DNA of 47,969 nucleotides from an uncultured Pelagibacteraceae bacterium (GCA_902604785.1 CACLAC010000007.1:1-47969), one strand, 5' to 3'; shown: positions 27,693-35,376, numbered from the stretch's first letter. Numbers and translations are program-made. The notes: generated by a model not told the origin, from the letters alone.

Positions 27693-28817
27693 TTAATTAA
27701 ATATTTTTTTTAAATATTCTGATTTTTCTAATATTTCATTTGCAATTAATCTATTACCATTTTCATTAAAATGGTTATCACCTAAAAAAAACATATCTTT
27801 ATAAGCATTATATTTGTCCTTATAATTTTCATGATAATTTTTTACAAAAATAAATTCTATATTATTTTTTTTTGAAAAATCCTTCCAATGATTTTCGTAA
27901 AAAGTTGAGTCTAAATCATTTAATACAAATATTGCCTCTTGTATAAGGATTAAAGTTAAATCTATATTTTTTTTATTAAGTAGATTATATATTTCCTGCA
28001 AATATAAAGTGGATTTATTTAAAGCTTTCTCACCCCATAATAAAAATGCTTCATTGCTAATGACGTGCTGATGGTCTGGTTTACTATTTAAAATATTTAA
28101 TATTTTTTTTTTATTATATTCTGTTTTATTTGTTTTTTTAATGTCGGTGATTAAATTACTTATTGGGAATATCTTTTTAAAAAGTTGATAAAAAATAGTA
28201 TTTGATTTTATAAAATTATTTAAATTGACTAATATTTTATTATTATAAAAGTCATTGTGGCTAACCACATAATCATCGCTTATCGAGTTGTATCTAAAAA
28301 TATCATCATGCAAATCTCCATTAGACAAAACTACAAATACTTTATTTATTGGTAGTTTTCTTTTGTTAATAATATGATTTAGTTTGCTTAAAATTACTAT
28401 TGGAGAATATGATATTACTCCCGCATTTAAAACTTCGTAATCGTTTTTTTTAGAAGAAATTTTATTTTCAATTATTCCAACAAAAGTATTTTCATAATTT
28501 AGACCAATACCTTCAGTAAATGAGTCTCCTATGAAAAGGATATTATTTTCTTTAAATTGTACTTTCCTAATTTTTTTGTCTTTAAAACCTTGATTATTAG
28601 TATAAATCTCATACGTTTGATTTCCCCATTTTTCTTTCCAATATGCGTTTGGTCTTAAATCATGATGATAATAATATGATTTGATTTTATGACTTTTTTT
28701 ATCATATATTTTATTTTTTATGCCATCTGGTAAAAGTTTCATGAATGAAATATCAATTATTAAATATATAATTAAAAAATAGGAAGTTTTTTTAAAAATT
28801 TTAAGAAAATTTATCAT
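27693..28817 (-). CDS. SGNH/GDSL-family hydrolase, membrane-anchored
   Basis: A 374-residue protein with a single N-terminal hydrophobic anchor (about 12-27). The block I motif LFIGDSFTEG holds the nucleophile Ser99, NAGVISYSP provides the Gly block, and a C-terminal LGDNHFNENGN carries the Asp347/His349 block V. These are the SGNH hydrolase parts, seen in AlgX/DltD-like and polysaccharide O-acyl esterases or transferases. The catalytic domain should face the periplasm. Together with the convergent membrane protein it suggests modification of a surface glycan; substrate unknown. Upstream lies the tRNA-Val gene in the opposite orientation. Confidence 0.8.
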   Translation of the reverse strand: MINFLKIFKKTSYFLIIYLIIDISFMKLLPDGIKNKIYDKKSHKIKSYYYHHDLRPNAYWKEKWGNQTYEIYTNNQGFKDKKIRKVQFKENNILFIGDSFTEGIGLNYENTFVGIIENKISSKKNDYEVLNAGVISYSPIVILSKLNHIINKRKLPINKVFVVLSNGDLHDDIFRYNSISDDYVVSHNDFYNNKILVNLNNFIKSNTIFYQLFKKIFPISNLITDIKKTNKTEYNKKKILNILNSKPDHQHVISNEAFLLWGEKALNKSTLYLQEIYNLLNKKNIDLTLILIQEAIFVLNDLDSTFYENHWKDFSKKNNIEFIFVKNYHENYKDKYNAYKDMFFLGDNHFNENGNRLIANEILEKSEYLKKIFN

Positions 28818-28868
28818 TTGTAGATTGTATTTACCTTATACATTAATTATTTTGTTTAAAGAATATAT

Positions 28869-28943
28869 GGGCCGTTAGCTCAATAGTAGAGTACTGCATT
28901 GACATTGCAGGGGTAGTTGGAGCGTAACCAACACGGCCCACCA
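28869..28943 (+). tRNA. tRNA-Val (anticodon GAC) with aberrant D- and T-loops
   Basis: All four arms fold: acceptor 28869-28875 with 28933-28939 (7 pairs), D-stem 28878-28881 with 28889-28892 (one G-T wobble), anticodon stem 28894-28898 with 28906-28910 (5 pairs), T-stem 28916-28920 with 28928-28932 (5 pairs). The anticodon GAC is at 28901-28903 and CCA is encoded at 28941-28943. The D-loop is AATAGTA, lacking the GG pair. The T-loop is AGCGTAA rather than TTCRANY. No alternative fold is needed. It lies 60 bases before a second tRNA gene. Confidence 0.88.
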
Positions 28944-29003
28944 TTTTATAATATCTACATTTGATAACTTTTTAAAAATGATATATTTAAACAAAATGTT
29001 TTA

Positions 29004-29080
29004 GGGCCTGTAGCTCAGTTGGTTAGAGCAGTTCACTCATAATGAATTGGTCCCAGGTTCGAGTCCTGGCGGGCCCACCA
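29004..29080 (+). tRNA. tRNA with CAT anticodon, probably tRNA-Ile2 (lysidine type) rather than elongator Met
   Basis: A canonical 77-base tRNA with encoded CCA. Acceptor GGGCCTG pairs with CGGGCCC, the D-loop has the GG pair, the anticodon CAT is at 29038-29040, and the T-loop is TTCGAGT. Acceptor pairs 4 and 5 are both C-G, and the variable region reads TTGGTC after the anticodon stem. Both features match E. coli tRNA-Ile2, where C34 is changed to lysidine by TilS, and differ from E. coli elongator tRNA-Met (T4, A5). It is not an initiator because the first acceptor bases pair normally. A default annotation would call it tRNA-Met. Confidence 0.9.
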
Positions 29081-29163
29081 TTTCTTAGTTAAATAAAATG
29101 AATTTTTTTATAACTTTATTTTATTTTTGAAGATATATTAAAAATACAAATAAATAACTAACT

Positions 29164-29619
29164 ATGAAAATTAAATTAAATATAAAACCAAAAATTGCCT
29201 ATCTAACATCTATATTTACTGCAATTATAATATTACTTTTTTTTTCTTATAAGGCTGTAATTGCATATTTAATTCATAGAGAGCTATACGGTGGAGGCTT
29301 AGATACTCTAGTTTTGTTAAGAGCTTCTATAGCCGGTATTATGCTTTTGTTAATACTTTTATTTATTCAGTTTATGAAGATTAATGATTTAAAAAGTCAA
29401 AGAACTATACTTAGAGGGATTTTTATTGGATGGACTAGTGTATTTGTTTCTATGATTGTACTTAAACTAAGTTCAATATATTTTATATTTTTAACAGGTT
29501 TATCATCCTTAATAATTCTTGTTACCTTGTTTAGTCTTATAGACCAGATAAAAGAAGAAAAAAATACTCTTACGGATAAAGAAATATATTTATTGCAAAA
29601 ACTAGCAAAAAAAAAATAA
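29164..29619 (+). CDS. Small four-span membrane protein, function unknown
   Basis: The 151-residue protein has four hydrophobic segments (about 12-36, 47-68, 84-103 and 105-126) and a charged, Lys-rich tail. Between spans one and two is a short loop, HRELYGGGLDTLVLLRAS. I recognise no family. It stands alone on the plus strand, 83 bases after the CAT tRNA and converging on mlaC across 75 bases in which I see no gene or clear terminator. The open frame, ATG start and membrane-protein composition make it a likely real gene. Confidence 0.65.
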   Translation: MKIKLNIKPKIAYLTSIFTAIIILLFFSYKAVIAYLIHRELYGGGLDTLVLLRASIAGIMLLLILLFIQFMKINDLKSQRTILRGIFIGWTSVFVSMIVLKLSSIYFIFLTGLSSLIILVTLFSLIDQIKEEKNTLTDKEIYLLQKLAKKK

Positions 29620-29694
29620 AATCTTTAATATAACTAGCCAATTTATCAAATTAAATTTAATGTTAAATAGAGGTATATAGACTTTTAATTAAAC

Positions 29695-30285
29695 TTACTT
29701 GATCAAAAATTCTTCTAAAGTTTTAAATAGAGAATTTATATTCCCATCATTATTTTGAATAATAGAATTAAATTCTTCTTTCTGAGTTCTTGCTAAACTT
29801 AAACCCTCAACAATTAAATCTCTAATTAAAGGCTTATCTGGATTTTTAGTATAAATTCTCCAATCAATTTTTACTTGTGGTCTTTTTGAAGTTGCTTCCA
29901 ATATACTATTAACAATAGTGTATTTTTCATTAATCTTTTTTTGTGAAACTACATTGATTTTTGGATCTGTATAATCCACCAATCTACTAGAAAAGCTTTT
30001 TAAAAAATAACTTTTGAAAAGTTTTTTATATTTTGTTTTTTCATCTTCAGACATTGATTTTTTGTGTTTTCCGAGCGCATACATTCCAATTCCACTAATA
30101 TCTACACTTCTTTCAGCAATATCATTTAGTTTTATAATTTTTGATTCAACAGGATCGGTGCTTTTTAAAATTAGTGCAGCTTCGTTTACTATACCGTTAA
30201 TGAGCTCACTAGGATCTTTTGCATGACTTAAGCTGTTTAATAAGAATGATATAAAAATAACTAATACTAATTTTAATCTTTTCAT
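29695..30285 (-). CDS. mlaC: MlaC-type periplasmic phospholipid-binding protein
   Basis: MlaC carries phospholipid between the outer-membrane MlaA complex and the inner-membrane MlaFEDB transporter. The 196-residue protein has a signal peptide (MKRLKLVLVIFISFLLNSLSHA, cut before KDPS) and the Ttg2D/MlaC core, with DISGIGMYALGKHKKSMSEDEKTKYKKLF and a strand pair near KIDWRIYTKNPDKPLIRDL, then LARTQKEEFNSII. It lies 15 bases after mlaA on the same strand, so the two form a unit. The transporter genes are not in this window. Confidence 0.92.
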   Translation of the reverse strand: MKRLKLVLVIFISFLLNSLSHAKDPSELINGIVNEAALILKSTDPVESKIIKLNDIAERSVDISGIGMYALGKHKKSMSEDEKTKYKKLFKSYFLKSFSSRLVDYTDPKINVVSQKKINEKYTIVNSILEATSKRPQVKIDWRIYTKNPDKPLIRDLIVEGLSLARTQKEEFNSIIQNNDGNINSLFKTLEEFLIK

Positions 30286-30300
30286 CTATAAAATTTATTA

Positions 30301-31095
30301 TTAGTCTATTTCTTCCCAATCATCATCACTCATTGTTTCAGTTTCTTCATCAATGTTTTTGATTTTTCTTTGTCTATCTTGAAGATATAGACTTCTTATT
30401 GATGCATATAAATCAATTGATGTCTTTTCAAGACTGTTAAATGATTCTAAATTTTTAGCTCTGAAATCAATACCAGAAGTTACTCTAGATAAATAATAAT
30501 CCGCTTCATTAAAATATTGTGTATCGTTTGCAACTGTTACATTGTACCATGCATCGCCACCTAAAACATTTACTAAAGATCCAACAGAGTCTCTTACTGT
30601 AGTTGGGCCAAGAACTGGCAAAACAAAATAACAACCTTCACCAACACCCCATGTTCCAAAAGTTTGGCCATAATCTTCTTTATCACGTTTTTTTAAACCG
30701 TAGTAAGATGCAACATCAAAAATTCCCGCTATACCAAGTGTAGAGTTAACTATAAGTCTAAAAGAATTTATACCTGCATCCTTAATTTGACCTTGTAGAA
30801 TATTATTGGGAATTGTAACAACATTTCCTAAATTACTTAAAACATTGCTTGTTCCAGATCTTACTGGTTGTGGTAGTTTTCTATATCCTTTAGACAAAGG
30901 TTTAAATATAATTTTATCTAATCCTTGATTAAAAGCAAAAATACCTCTGTTAACGCTTTCAAAACAATCTTTTACTTCTTTATTATTATTTTCTTTTGAA
31001 GAAACTTCTACCTCGCCATCAGAATCAGCAATAGCATTTAAATACTGAAACTGACTAAATACTATTATAATTATGATTGAAAATAATCTTTTCAT
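30301..31095 (-). CDS. mlaA: MlaA/VacJ-family outer-membrane lipid asymmetry protein, no lipobox
   Basis: MlaA sits in the outer membrane and extracts misplaced phospholipid from the outer leaflet. The 264 residues include CFESVNRGIFAFNQGLDKII, YRKLPQPVRSG, a helix-rich centre with LIVNSTLGIAGIFDVA, and GTWGVGEGCYFVLPVLGPTTVRD, all family hallmarks. The N-terminus is a signal peptide, but no lipobox Cys follows it: the first Cys, residue 43, is within the conserved domain. It may therefore be soluble or anchored only by its helices, unlike E. coli MlaA. A TATAAT lies at 31112-31107 just before the gene, with a weak -35. Confidence 0.93.
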   Translation of the reverse strand: MKRLFSIIIIIVFSQFQYLNAIADSDGEVEVSSKENNNKEVKDCFESVNRGIFAFNQGLDKIIFKPLSKGYRKLPQPVRSGTSNVLSNLGNVVTIPNNILQGQIKDAGINSFRLIVNSTLGIAGIFDVASYYGLKKRDKEDYGQTFGTWGVGEGCYFVLPVLGPTTVRDSVGSLVNVLGGDAWYNVTVANDTQYFNEADYYLSRVTSGIDFRAKNLESFNSLEKTSIDLYASIRSLYLQDRQRKIKNIDEETETMSDDDWEEID

Positions 31096-31148
31096 ACAGG
31101 ATTTATATTATATCTTAGATTAATATATACATTAAATTGTTAAAATTT

Positions 31149-31883
31149 ATGCCAAAAAATGTTGAAAAAATGTCAACTATTTACTCTCCAAATTTTGAAA
31201 CAAGAAAAAGGAGTAAAAAAAACATCAAATATATAATTTTTCACTATACTGGTATGAAAAGTGATCAATTGGCAATACGCAAACTAACTAGTTTCAACTC
31301 AAAAGTTAGTTGTCATTATTATATTGATAAAAAGGGTAATTTAATTCAATTGATCCCTGATCTTTATGTTGCTTGGCATGCTGGAAAATCTTATTGGAAA
31401 AATGATAAATTATTAAATAACCATTCTATAGGTATTGAGATCTCAAACCCAGGACACGAACATGGTTATAAAGCTTTTAATAATAAACAGATAAAATGTT
31501 TAATTAAAATTTCAAAAAATTTAATAAAAAAATATAAAATTAATATAAAAAATATTTTAGGCCATTCAGATATAGCACCATTAAGAAAAAAAGATCCTGG
31601 AGAAAAATTTCCATGGAAATTTATTGCAAGTAAAAAAGTTGGTATTTGGCATAAATTAAATTTTAAAAAATGCAGTAAATTAAGAGGTAAAAAAATTGAT
31701 ATTGAGAATAAAATTTTTTTTAAAAAACTTAAAAAGTTTGGATATTTTATAGATACTTCAAAAAAAAACGAATTAAAAAAAATTGTTCGTAGTTTTCAAA
31801 GGAGGTTTAGACCTGAATTGATTGATGGAAAAATTGATAGAGAATGCTTAGAAATTGTAAAAACCCTTAATTCAAGCAAATAA
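31149..31883 (+). CDS. N-acetylmuramoyl-L-alanine amidase (amidase_2; AmiD/AmpD-like)
   Basis: This type 2 amidase cuts the MurNAc-L-Ala bond in peptidoglycan or its fragments. The zinc ligands are visible as His in IIFHYTG and His in ILGHSDIAP, with the Lys-Asp segment KKDPGEKFPW after it; WHAGKSYW and NHSIGIEISNPG are also family motifs. A C-terminal segment of about 65 residues resembles a small peptidoglycan-binding domain, as in AmiD. There is no signal peptide, so it may act on cytoplasmic recycled muropeptides like AmpD. I start at ATG 31149; an upstream TTG (31137) and a downstream ATG (31170) are alternatives. Confidence 0.88.
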   Translation: MPKNVEKMSTIYSPNFETRKRSKKNIKYIIFHYTGMKSDQLAIRKLTSFNSKVSCHYYIDKKGNLIQLIPDLYVAWHAGKSYWKNDKLLNNHSIGIEISNPGHEHGYKAFNNKQIKCLIKISKNLIKKYKINIKNILGHSDIAPLRKKDPGEKFPWKFIASKKVGIWHKLNFKKCSKLRGKKIDIENKIFFKKLKKFGYFIDTSKKNELKKIVRSFQRRFRPELIDGKIDRECLEIVKTLNSSK

Positions 31884-31920
31884 TAAATATTGAAAATTTA
31901 AGAAAAAGTTATAATTTGCA

Positions 31921-32282
31921 GTTGCCAGATGAACGACTTGTCGCTTTAATTTATTAAAGAGGAAAGTCCGGGCTCTGCAAAGACACAGTGCCAGTTAATT
32001 GCTGGCAGGGGCAACCCTAGGGATAGTGCCACAGAAAATAAACCGCCTTATCAAGGCAAGGGTGAAAAGGTGTGGTAAGAGCACACCGGCTATGTTGGTA
32101 ACAGCTAGCGCATGGAAAACCCCACTGGGAGCAAGACTGAATAGAGATGATATTGTTAGAAATAACTAAAAGCTGTCTTTGGCTAGTCATCAGGGTTAGT
32201 CGCTTGAGCCTTAAAGTGATTTAAGGCCTAGAGAAATGATAAGTTTAAATGACAGAACCCGGCTTATAGTTCGTCTGGCATT
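31921..32282 (+). ncRNA. rnpB: RNase P RNA (class A)
   Basis: The catalytic RNA that trims tRNA 5' ends. Hallmark universal blocks are present: GAGGAAAGTCCGGGCTC at 31959-31975, the ACAGA and GGTAAGAGCACACCGG elements in the middle, and ACAGAACCCGGCTTA at 32252-32266. Helix P1 pairs TGCCAGA at 31923-31929 with TCTGGCA at 32274-32280 and fixes the ends within a few bases. The P12 helix is cut down to a 5-base-pair stem with a 3-base loop (32045-32057). It lies between the amidase and mraZ, as in many alphaproteobacteria. No terminator hairpin with a T-run follows. Confidence 0.96.
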
Positions 32283-32359
32283 ATAAACATAAAAAAACTC
32301 CACCAATTAGTTTCACATTTGTTCTCAAAACTACAATTATTTATTTAAATAATTAGGTA

Positions 32360-32388
32360 TTGACGCTTGCTAATAAAACCCATAATAT
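32360..32388 (+). promoter_or_regulatory. Candidate sigma-70 promoter of the mraZ-led dcw cluster
   Basis: TTGACG at 32360-32365 is followed by a 17-base spacer and TAATAT at 32383-32388. The -10 element lies between the first two MraZ-type boxes, so a protein bound there would block polymerase. Start would be near 32395, about 30 bases before the mraZ ATG at 32426. It is the only plausible promoter in the gap after rnpB, though the -10 match is imperfect. Confidence 0.5.
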
Positions 32389-32402
32389 CCCATAAAAACC
32401 CA
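32378..32402 (-). promoter_or_regulatory. MraZ operator: three TGGGN boxes at 10-base spacing
   Basis: Read on the minus strand, TGGGT (32402-32398), TGGGA (32392-32388) and TGGGT (32382-32378) are direct repeats separated by exactly 5 bases. This is the known MraZ recognition pattern (TGGGN, 5-base spacers). The boxes overlap the -10 region of the promoter before mraZ, fitting negative autoregulation of the whole cluster. Confidence 0.75.
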
Positions 32403-32425
32403 AATAAGGGTTATATATATGCTGT

Positions 32426-32881
32426 ATGTTTTTATCTACTTACGAAAACAAACTGGACAAAAAGGGAAGGGTATCTGTGCCAGCATCCTTTAGATCTTAT
32501 TTATCTAATTTAGGTTATAACGGTGTTATTTGTTATCCTTCTTTTAACAATCCCTGTATAGAGTCTTGGCCTCAAGATAGAATAGAAAAAATTTCTAATG
32601 CAATAGATTCTTTAAATCCTTTTGAGGAAAAAAAAGATTATTTTGCAACTTCAATATTATCTGAAAGTATAAATCTACAATTTGATAGTGAAGGAAGAAT
32701 CTTACTTTCTTTAAAGTTATTAAAACATGCAAAAATTAAAAATAGCATGTTGTTTGTTGGGCAAGGAAAAACTTTTCAAATATGGGAACCAACAGCTTTT
32801 GAAAAATTTAGGGTAAATGCAAGAAAAAAATCAAATACTCATAGAGCTAACCTTAAATGGGAAAAACAATTTAATAACTAA
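32426..32881 (+). CDS. mraZ: Division/cell wall cluster transcriptional repressor MraZ
   Basis: MraZ is an AbrB-fold DNA-binding protein that forms rings and represses the dcw cluster. The 151 residues contain two tandem SpoVT/AbrB-like repeats: the first with KLDKKGRVSVPASFR, the second with LQFDSEGRILLSLKLLKHA and FVGQGKTFQIWEP. It is the first gene of the cluster, and its own likely binding boxes lie 24-48 bases upstream of the start. ftsZ follows after 11 bases with a strong ribosome-binding site, so MraZ here would govern ftsZ dosage directly. Confidence 0.96.
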   Translation: MFLSTYENKLDKKGRVSVPASFRSYLSNLGYNGVICYPSFNNPCIESWPQDRIEKISNAIDSLNPFEEKKDYFATSILSESINLQFDSEGRILLSLKLLKHAKIKNSMLFVGQGKTFQIWEPTAFEKFRVNARKKSNTHRANLKWEKQFNN

Positions 32882-32892
32882 AAGGGGGATAA

Positions 32893-34353
32893 ATGACGAT
32901 TAATTTTAAAGCACCAGATATCAAAGAATTGAAACCAAGAATTTTAGTTCTTGGTGTAGGAGGAGCTGGAGGTAATGCAATCAATGGAATGATAGACTCG
33001 GGTTTACAAGGAGTTGAATTTATTGCAGTTAATACAGATGCTCAAGATTTAAGAATAAGCAAAGCACAAGCAAAAATCCAAATGGGAATGAATCTTACAA
33101 AGGGTCTGGGTGCAGGCGCAAAGTTGGATATAGGTCAAGCAGCAGCCGACGAGTCTTTGAATGATATTGTAAATGTTTTGCAAGGATCAAACATGGTTTT
33201 TATAACTGCTGGCATGGGAGGAGGAACAGGAACCGGTGCAGCACATGTTATTGCTCGTGCTGCTAAAGAATTAAACATTTTAACCGTTGGAGTTGTTACA
33301 CTTCCATTTTTGTATGAAGGCCCATCTAGAATGAGAAAAGCCCAACAAGGTTTAGAAGAATTAAGAAAGCATGTCGATACAATTATTGTTGTTCCAAATC
33401 AAAATTTATTCAAGATTGCAAGTGAACAAACAACATTTGAAGAGTCTTTTGAATTATCAAATGATGTATTGCTACATGGGGTTCAAAGTATAACAGACTT
33501 AATGGTCAGACCTGGTCTGATCAATTTAGATTTTGCAGACGTTGAAACAGTAATGAGTTCAATGGGAAAAGCAATGATGGGAACCGGTCAGGCCGAAGGA
33601 GAAGGAAGAGCAACTAAAGCTGCAGAGATGGCTATCAATAATCCTCTAATTGATGATTATACTTTAAAGGGAGCAAAGGGTTTGCTTGTTAATATTACTG
33701 GTGGAAAAGATTTAAAACTTTTTGAAGTCGATGAAGCAGTTAATAAAGTTAGACAAGAAGTTGATCCAGAAGCAGAATTAATAATAGGAGCAATTACAGA
33801 TGAAAGTTTAGATGGTCTAATGCGAGTATCAATTGTTGCTACAGCTCTTGATGGACAACAACCAGAGCCCAAATCTGTAATTAATATGGTTCACAGAATT
33901 CAAAATAGAAATACAGGATATTCTGATTTTGCAAATAATAATGGTTCAGCACAATCTTTTGCTTTTTCTAATCCTAATAATTCTATGATTACTCATGGAG
34001 CCAATGCACTAAAGCTAGAAGATGAAGTAAAAACTGAAAATTTAGAAGCATCACAAACAAATGAGCAAGAAATGTCAAATTTTTCTTCTAATTCAGTTGA
34101 GCAAACAGAACACCAAAATGAAAATGTTGATAGCGAAATTGAATCCATAGAAGAAAAAATGGAAACTGAACCAAGCAATTCTAAATCAAATGGTTTAGAA
34201 AATTTTCAAATTCATGAGGAAGATACTCCTAATTTATTTAATTCGGATGAGTCTGAAAATAATGAAAATACACTTTCTTCAACAGAAGTAATTGAAGATA
34301 AAGAAGAAGATGATCTCGAGATTCCCGCATTTTTGAGAAGACAAAAGAATTAA
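32893..34353 (+). CDS. ftsZ: Cell division protein FtsZ
   Basis: FtsZ is the tubulin-like GTPase that forms the division ring. At 486 residues it has [11 protein letters not shown] (23-33), the tubulin signature GGGTGTG (109-115), NTDAQDL, and the T7 loop region NLDFADVE that completes the neighbour's GTPase site. An acidic, Asn/Ser/Glu-rich linker (about 330-470) leads to the C-terminal peptide [11 protein letters not shown], which binds FtsA and other partners. AAGGGGG just before the ATG is the strongest ribosome-binding site seen here. Its place between mraZ and rsmH is unusual; normally it follows ftsA at the far end. Confidence 0.98.
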   Translation: MTINFKAPDIKELKPRILVLGVGGAGGNAINGMIDSGLQGVEFIAVNTDAQDLRISKAQAKIQMGMNLTKGLGAGAKLDIGQAAADESLNDIVNVLQGSNMVFITAGMGGGTGTGAAHVIARAAKELNILTVGVVTLPFLYEGPSRMRKAQQGLEELRKHVDTIIVVPNQNLFKIASEQTTFEESFELSNDVLLHGVQSITDLMVRPGLINLDFADVETVMSSMGKAMMGTGQAEGEGRATKAAEMAINNPLIDDYTLKGAKGLLVNITGGKDLKLFEVDEAVNKVRQEVDPEAELIIGAITDESLDGLMRVSIVATALDGQQPEPKSVINMVHRIQNRNTGYSDFANNNGSAQSFAFSNPNNSMITHGANALKLEDEVKTENLEASQTNEQEMSNFSSNSVEQTEHQNENVDSEIESIEEKMETEPSNSKSNGLENFQIHEEDTPNLFNSDESENNENTLSSTEVIEDKEEDDLEIPAFLRRQKN

Positions 34354-34371
34354 TGTTCTTCGAAAAAATAA

Positions 34372-35376
34372 ATGAGTGCCACCATAAAACTGGAAAACAA
34401 ACATTTTCCAGTTTTGCTAAAAGAATTAGTTAGCATTATTTCCCCTCTTTATGGTGGCACTTTTTTAGATTGTACTTTTGGTCAAGGTGGATATTCCCAA
34501 AAGATATTAGAAAAAAAAAATAATAAAATAATTGCGGTAGATAGAGATAAAGATGTCTATTTATATGCAAAAAAATTTGAAAAAAAATATAACAATAGAT
34601 TTCATTATGAAAATATAAAATTTTCAGAAATAAACACAATTAATATTAAGCCAAAGGAACTTAAAGCAGTAATATTTGATTTAGGATATTCAACTAATCA
34701 AATTAAAGATTTAAGCAAAGGTTTATCTTTTAAAAGCACTGGCAAACTTAATATGAAAATGGGTTTAAATGAGTTCTCATGTCACGAGGTAATTTCTAAT
34801 ATGAGTGAGATAAATTTATATAAAATTTTCAAATATTATGGTGATGAAAGATATTCAAAAAAAATTGCAAGAAAAATTGCTAGATTTAGAAACAAAAAAA
34901 TAATCAATACTCAGGATTTAACTAAAATTATTGATAGTGTTAAACGATTTAAAAATTCCAAGATTAATAATTCAACAAAAGTTTTTCAGGCACTTAGGAT
35001 TTTTGTAAACAAAGAAATTAGCGAACTAATAAATGGTCTAATAAATGCATTTTATTTAATACCAGTAGGAGGAATTATTGCAGTTGTAACATTTCATTCA
35101 ATTGAAGATAAAATTGTTAAGTATTTTTTTAAAAATTATTCTGAGGTTAAAAATTCTTCAAGATATGTGCCATTTAGAGAAAATAATGATAGATGTTTTA
35201 ATTTAAAGAATAGAAAACCAATAACCCCCAACGCTGAAGAATTAAAACTAAATCCACCATCAAGATCTGCAAAACTAAGATATGCAGTTAAAATTAATAA
35301 TGAATGTAATTTTGATGAATTTATTAAAAAATTTCAAAATTTGATTGATATTGAAAACTTGCAATTTGATAAATGA
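34372..35376 (+). CDS. rsmH: 16S rRNA (cytosine(1402)-N4)-methyltransferase
   Basis: RsmH (MraW) N4-methylates C1402 in the ribosomal P site. The 334 residues include HFPVLLKEL at the start, the SAM loop LDCTFGQGGYSQKIL, VIFDLGYSTNQI, and late motifs VVTFHSIEDKIVKYFF and NPPSRSAKLR. It follows ftsZ by 18 bases and overlaps ftsL by 4 bases. Spacing and motifs are ordinary for the family, apart from heavy Lys/Asn/Ile bias. Confidence 0.96.
   Translation: MSATIKLENKHFPVLLKELVSIISPLYGGTFLDCTFGQGGYSQKILEKKNNKIIAVDRDKDVYLYAKKFEKKYNNRFHYENIKFSEINTINIKPKELKAVIFDLGYSTNQIKDLSKGLSFKSTGKLNMKMGLNEFSCHEVISNMSEINLYKIFKYYGDERYSKKIARKIARFRNKKIINTQDLTKIIDSVKRFKNSKINNSTKVFQALRIFVNKEISELINGLINAFYLIPVGGIIAVVTFHSIEDKIVKYFFKNYSEVKNSSRYVPFRENNDRCFNLKNRKPITPNAEELKLNPPSRSAKLRYAVKINNECNFDEFIKKFQNLIDIENLQFDK

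Noticed and set aside
28869..28943. Idea that the tRNA-Val gene is a decayed pseudogene
   Set aside because: The stems pair throughout, with a single G-T wobble in the D-stem, CCA is encoded, and the loop changes occur on both sides of each tertiary contact; random decay would be expected to hit stems too.
31096..31136. Clear divergent promoters for mlaA and the amidase
   Set aside because: A TATAAT is present for mlaA, but its -35 is poor and the leader would be only a few bases; in such A/T-rich DNA I could not separate it from chance.
32283..32359. Possible terminator or small RNA after rnpB
   Set aside because: No stem followed by a T-run, and no conserved motif that I recognise.
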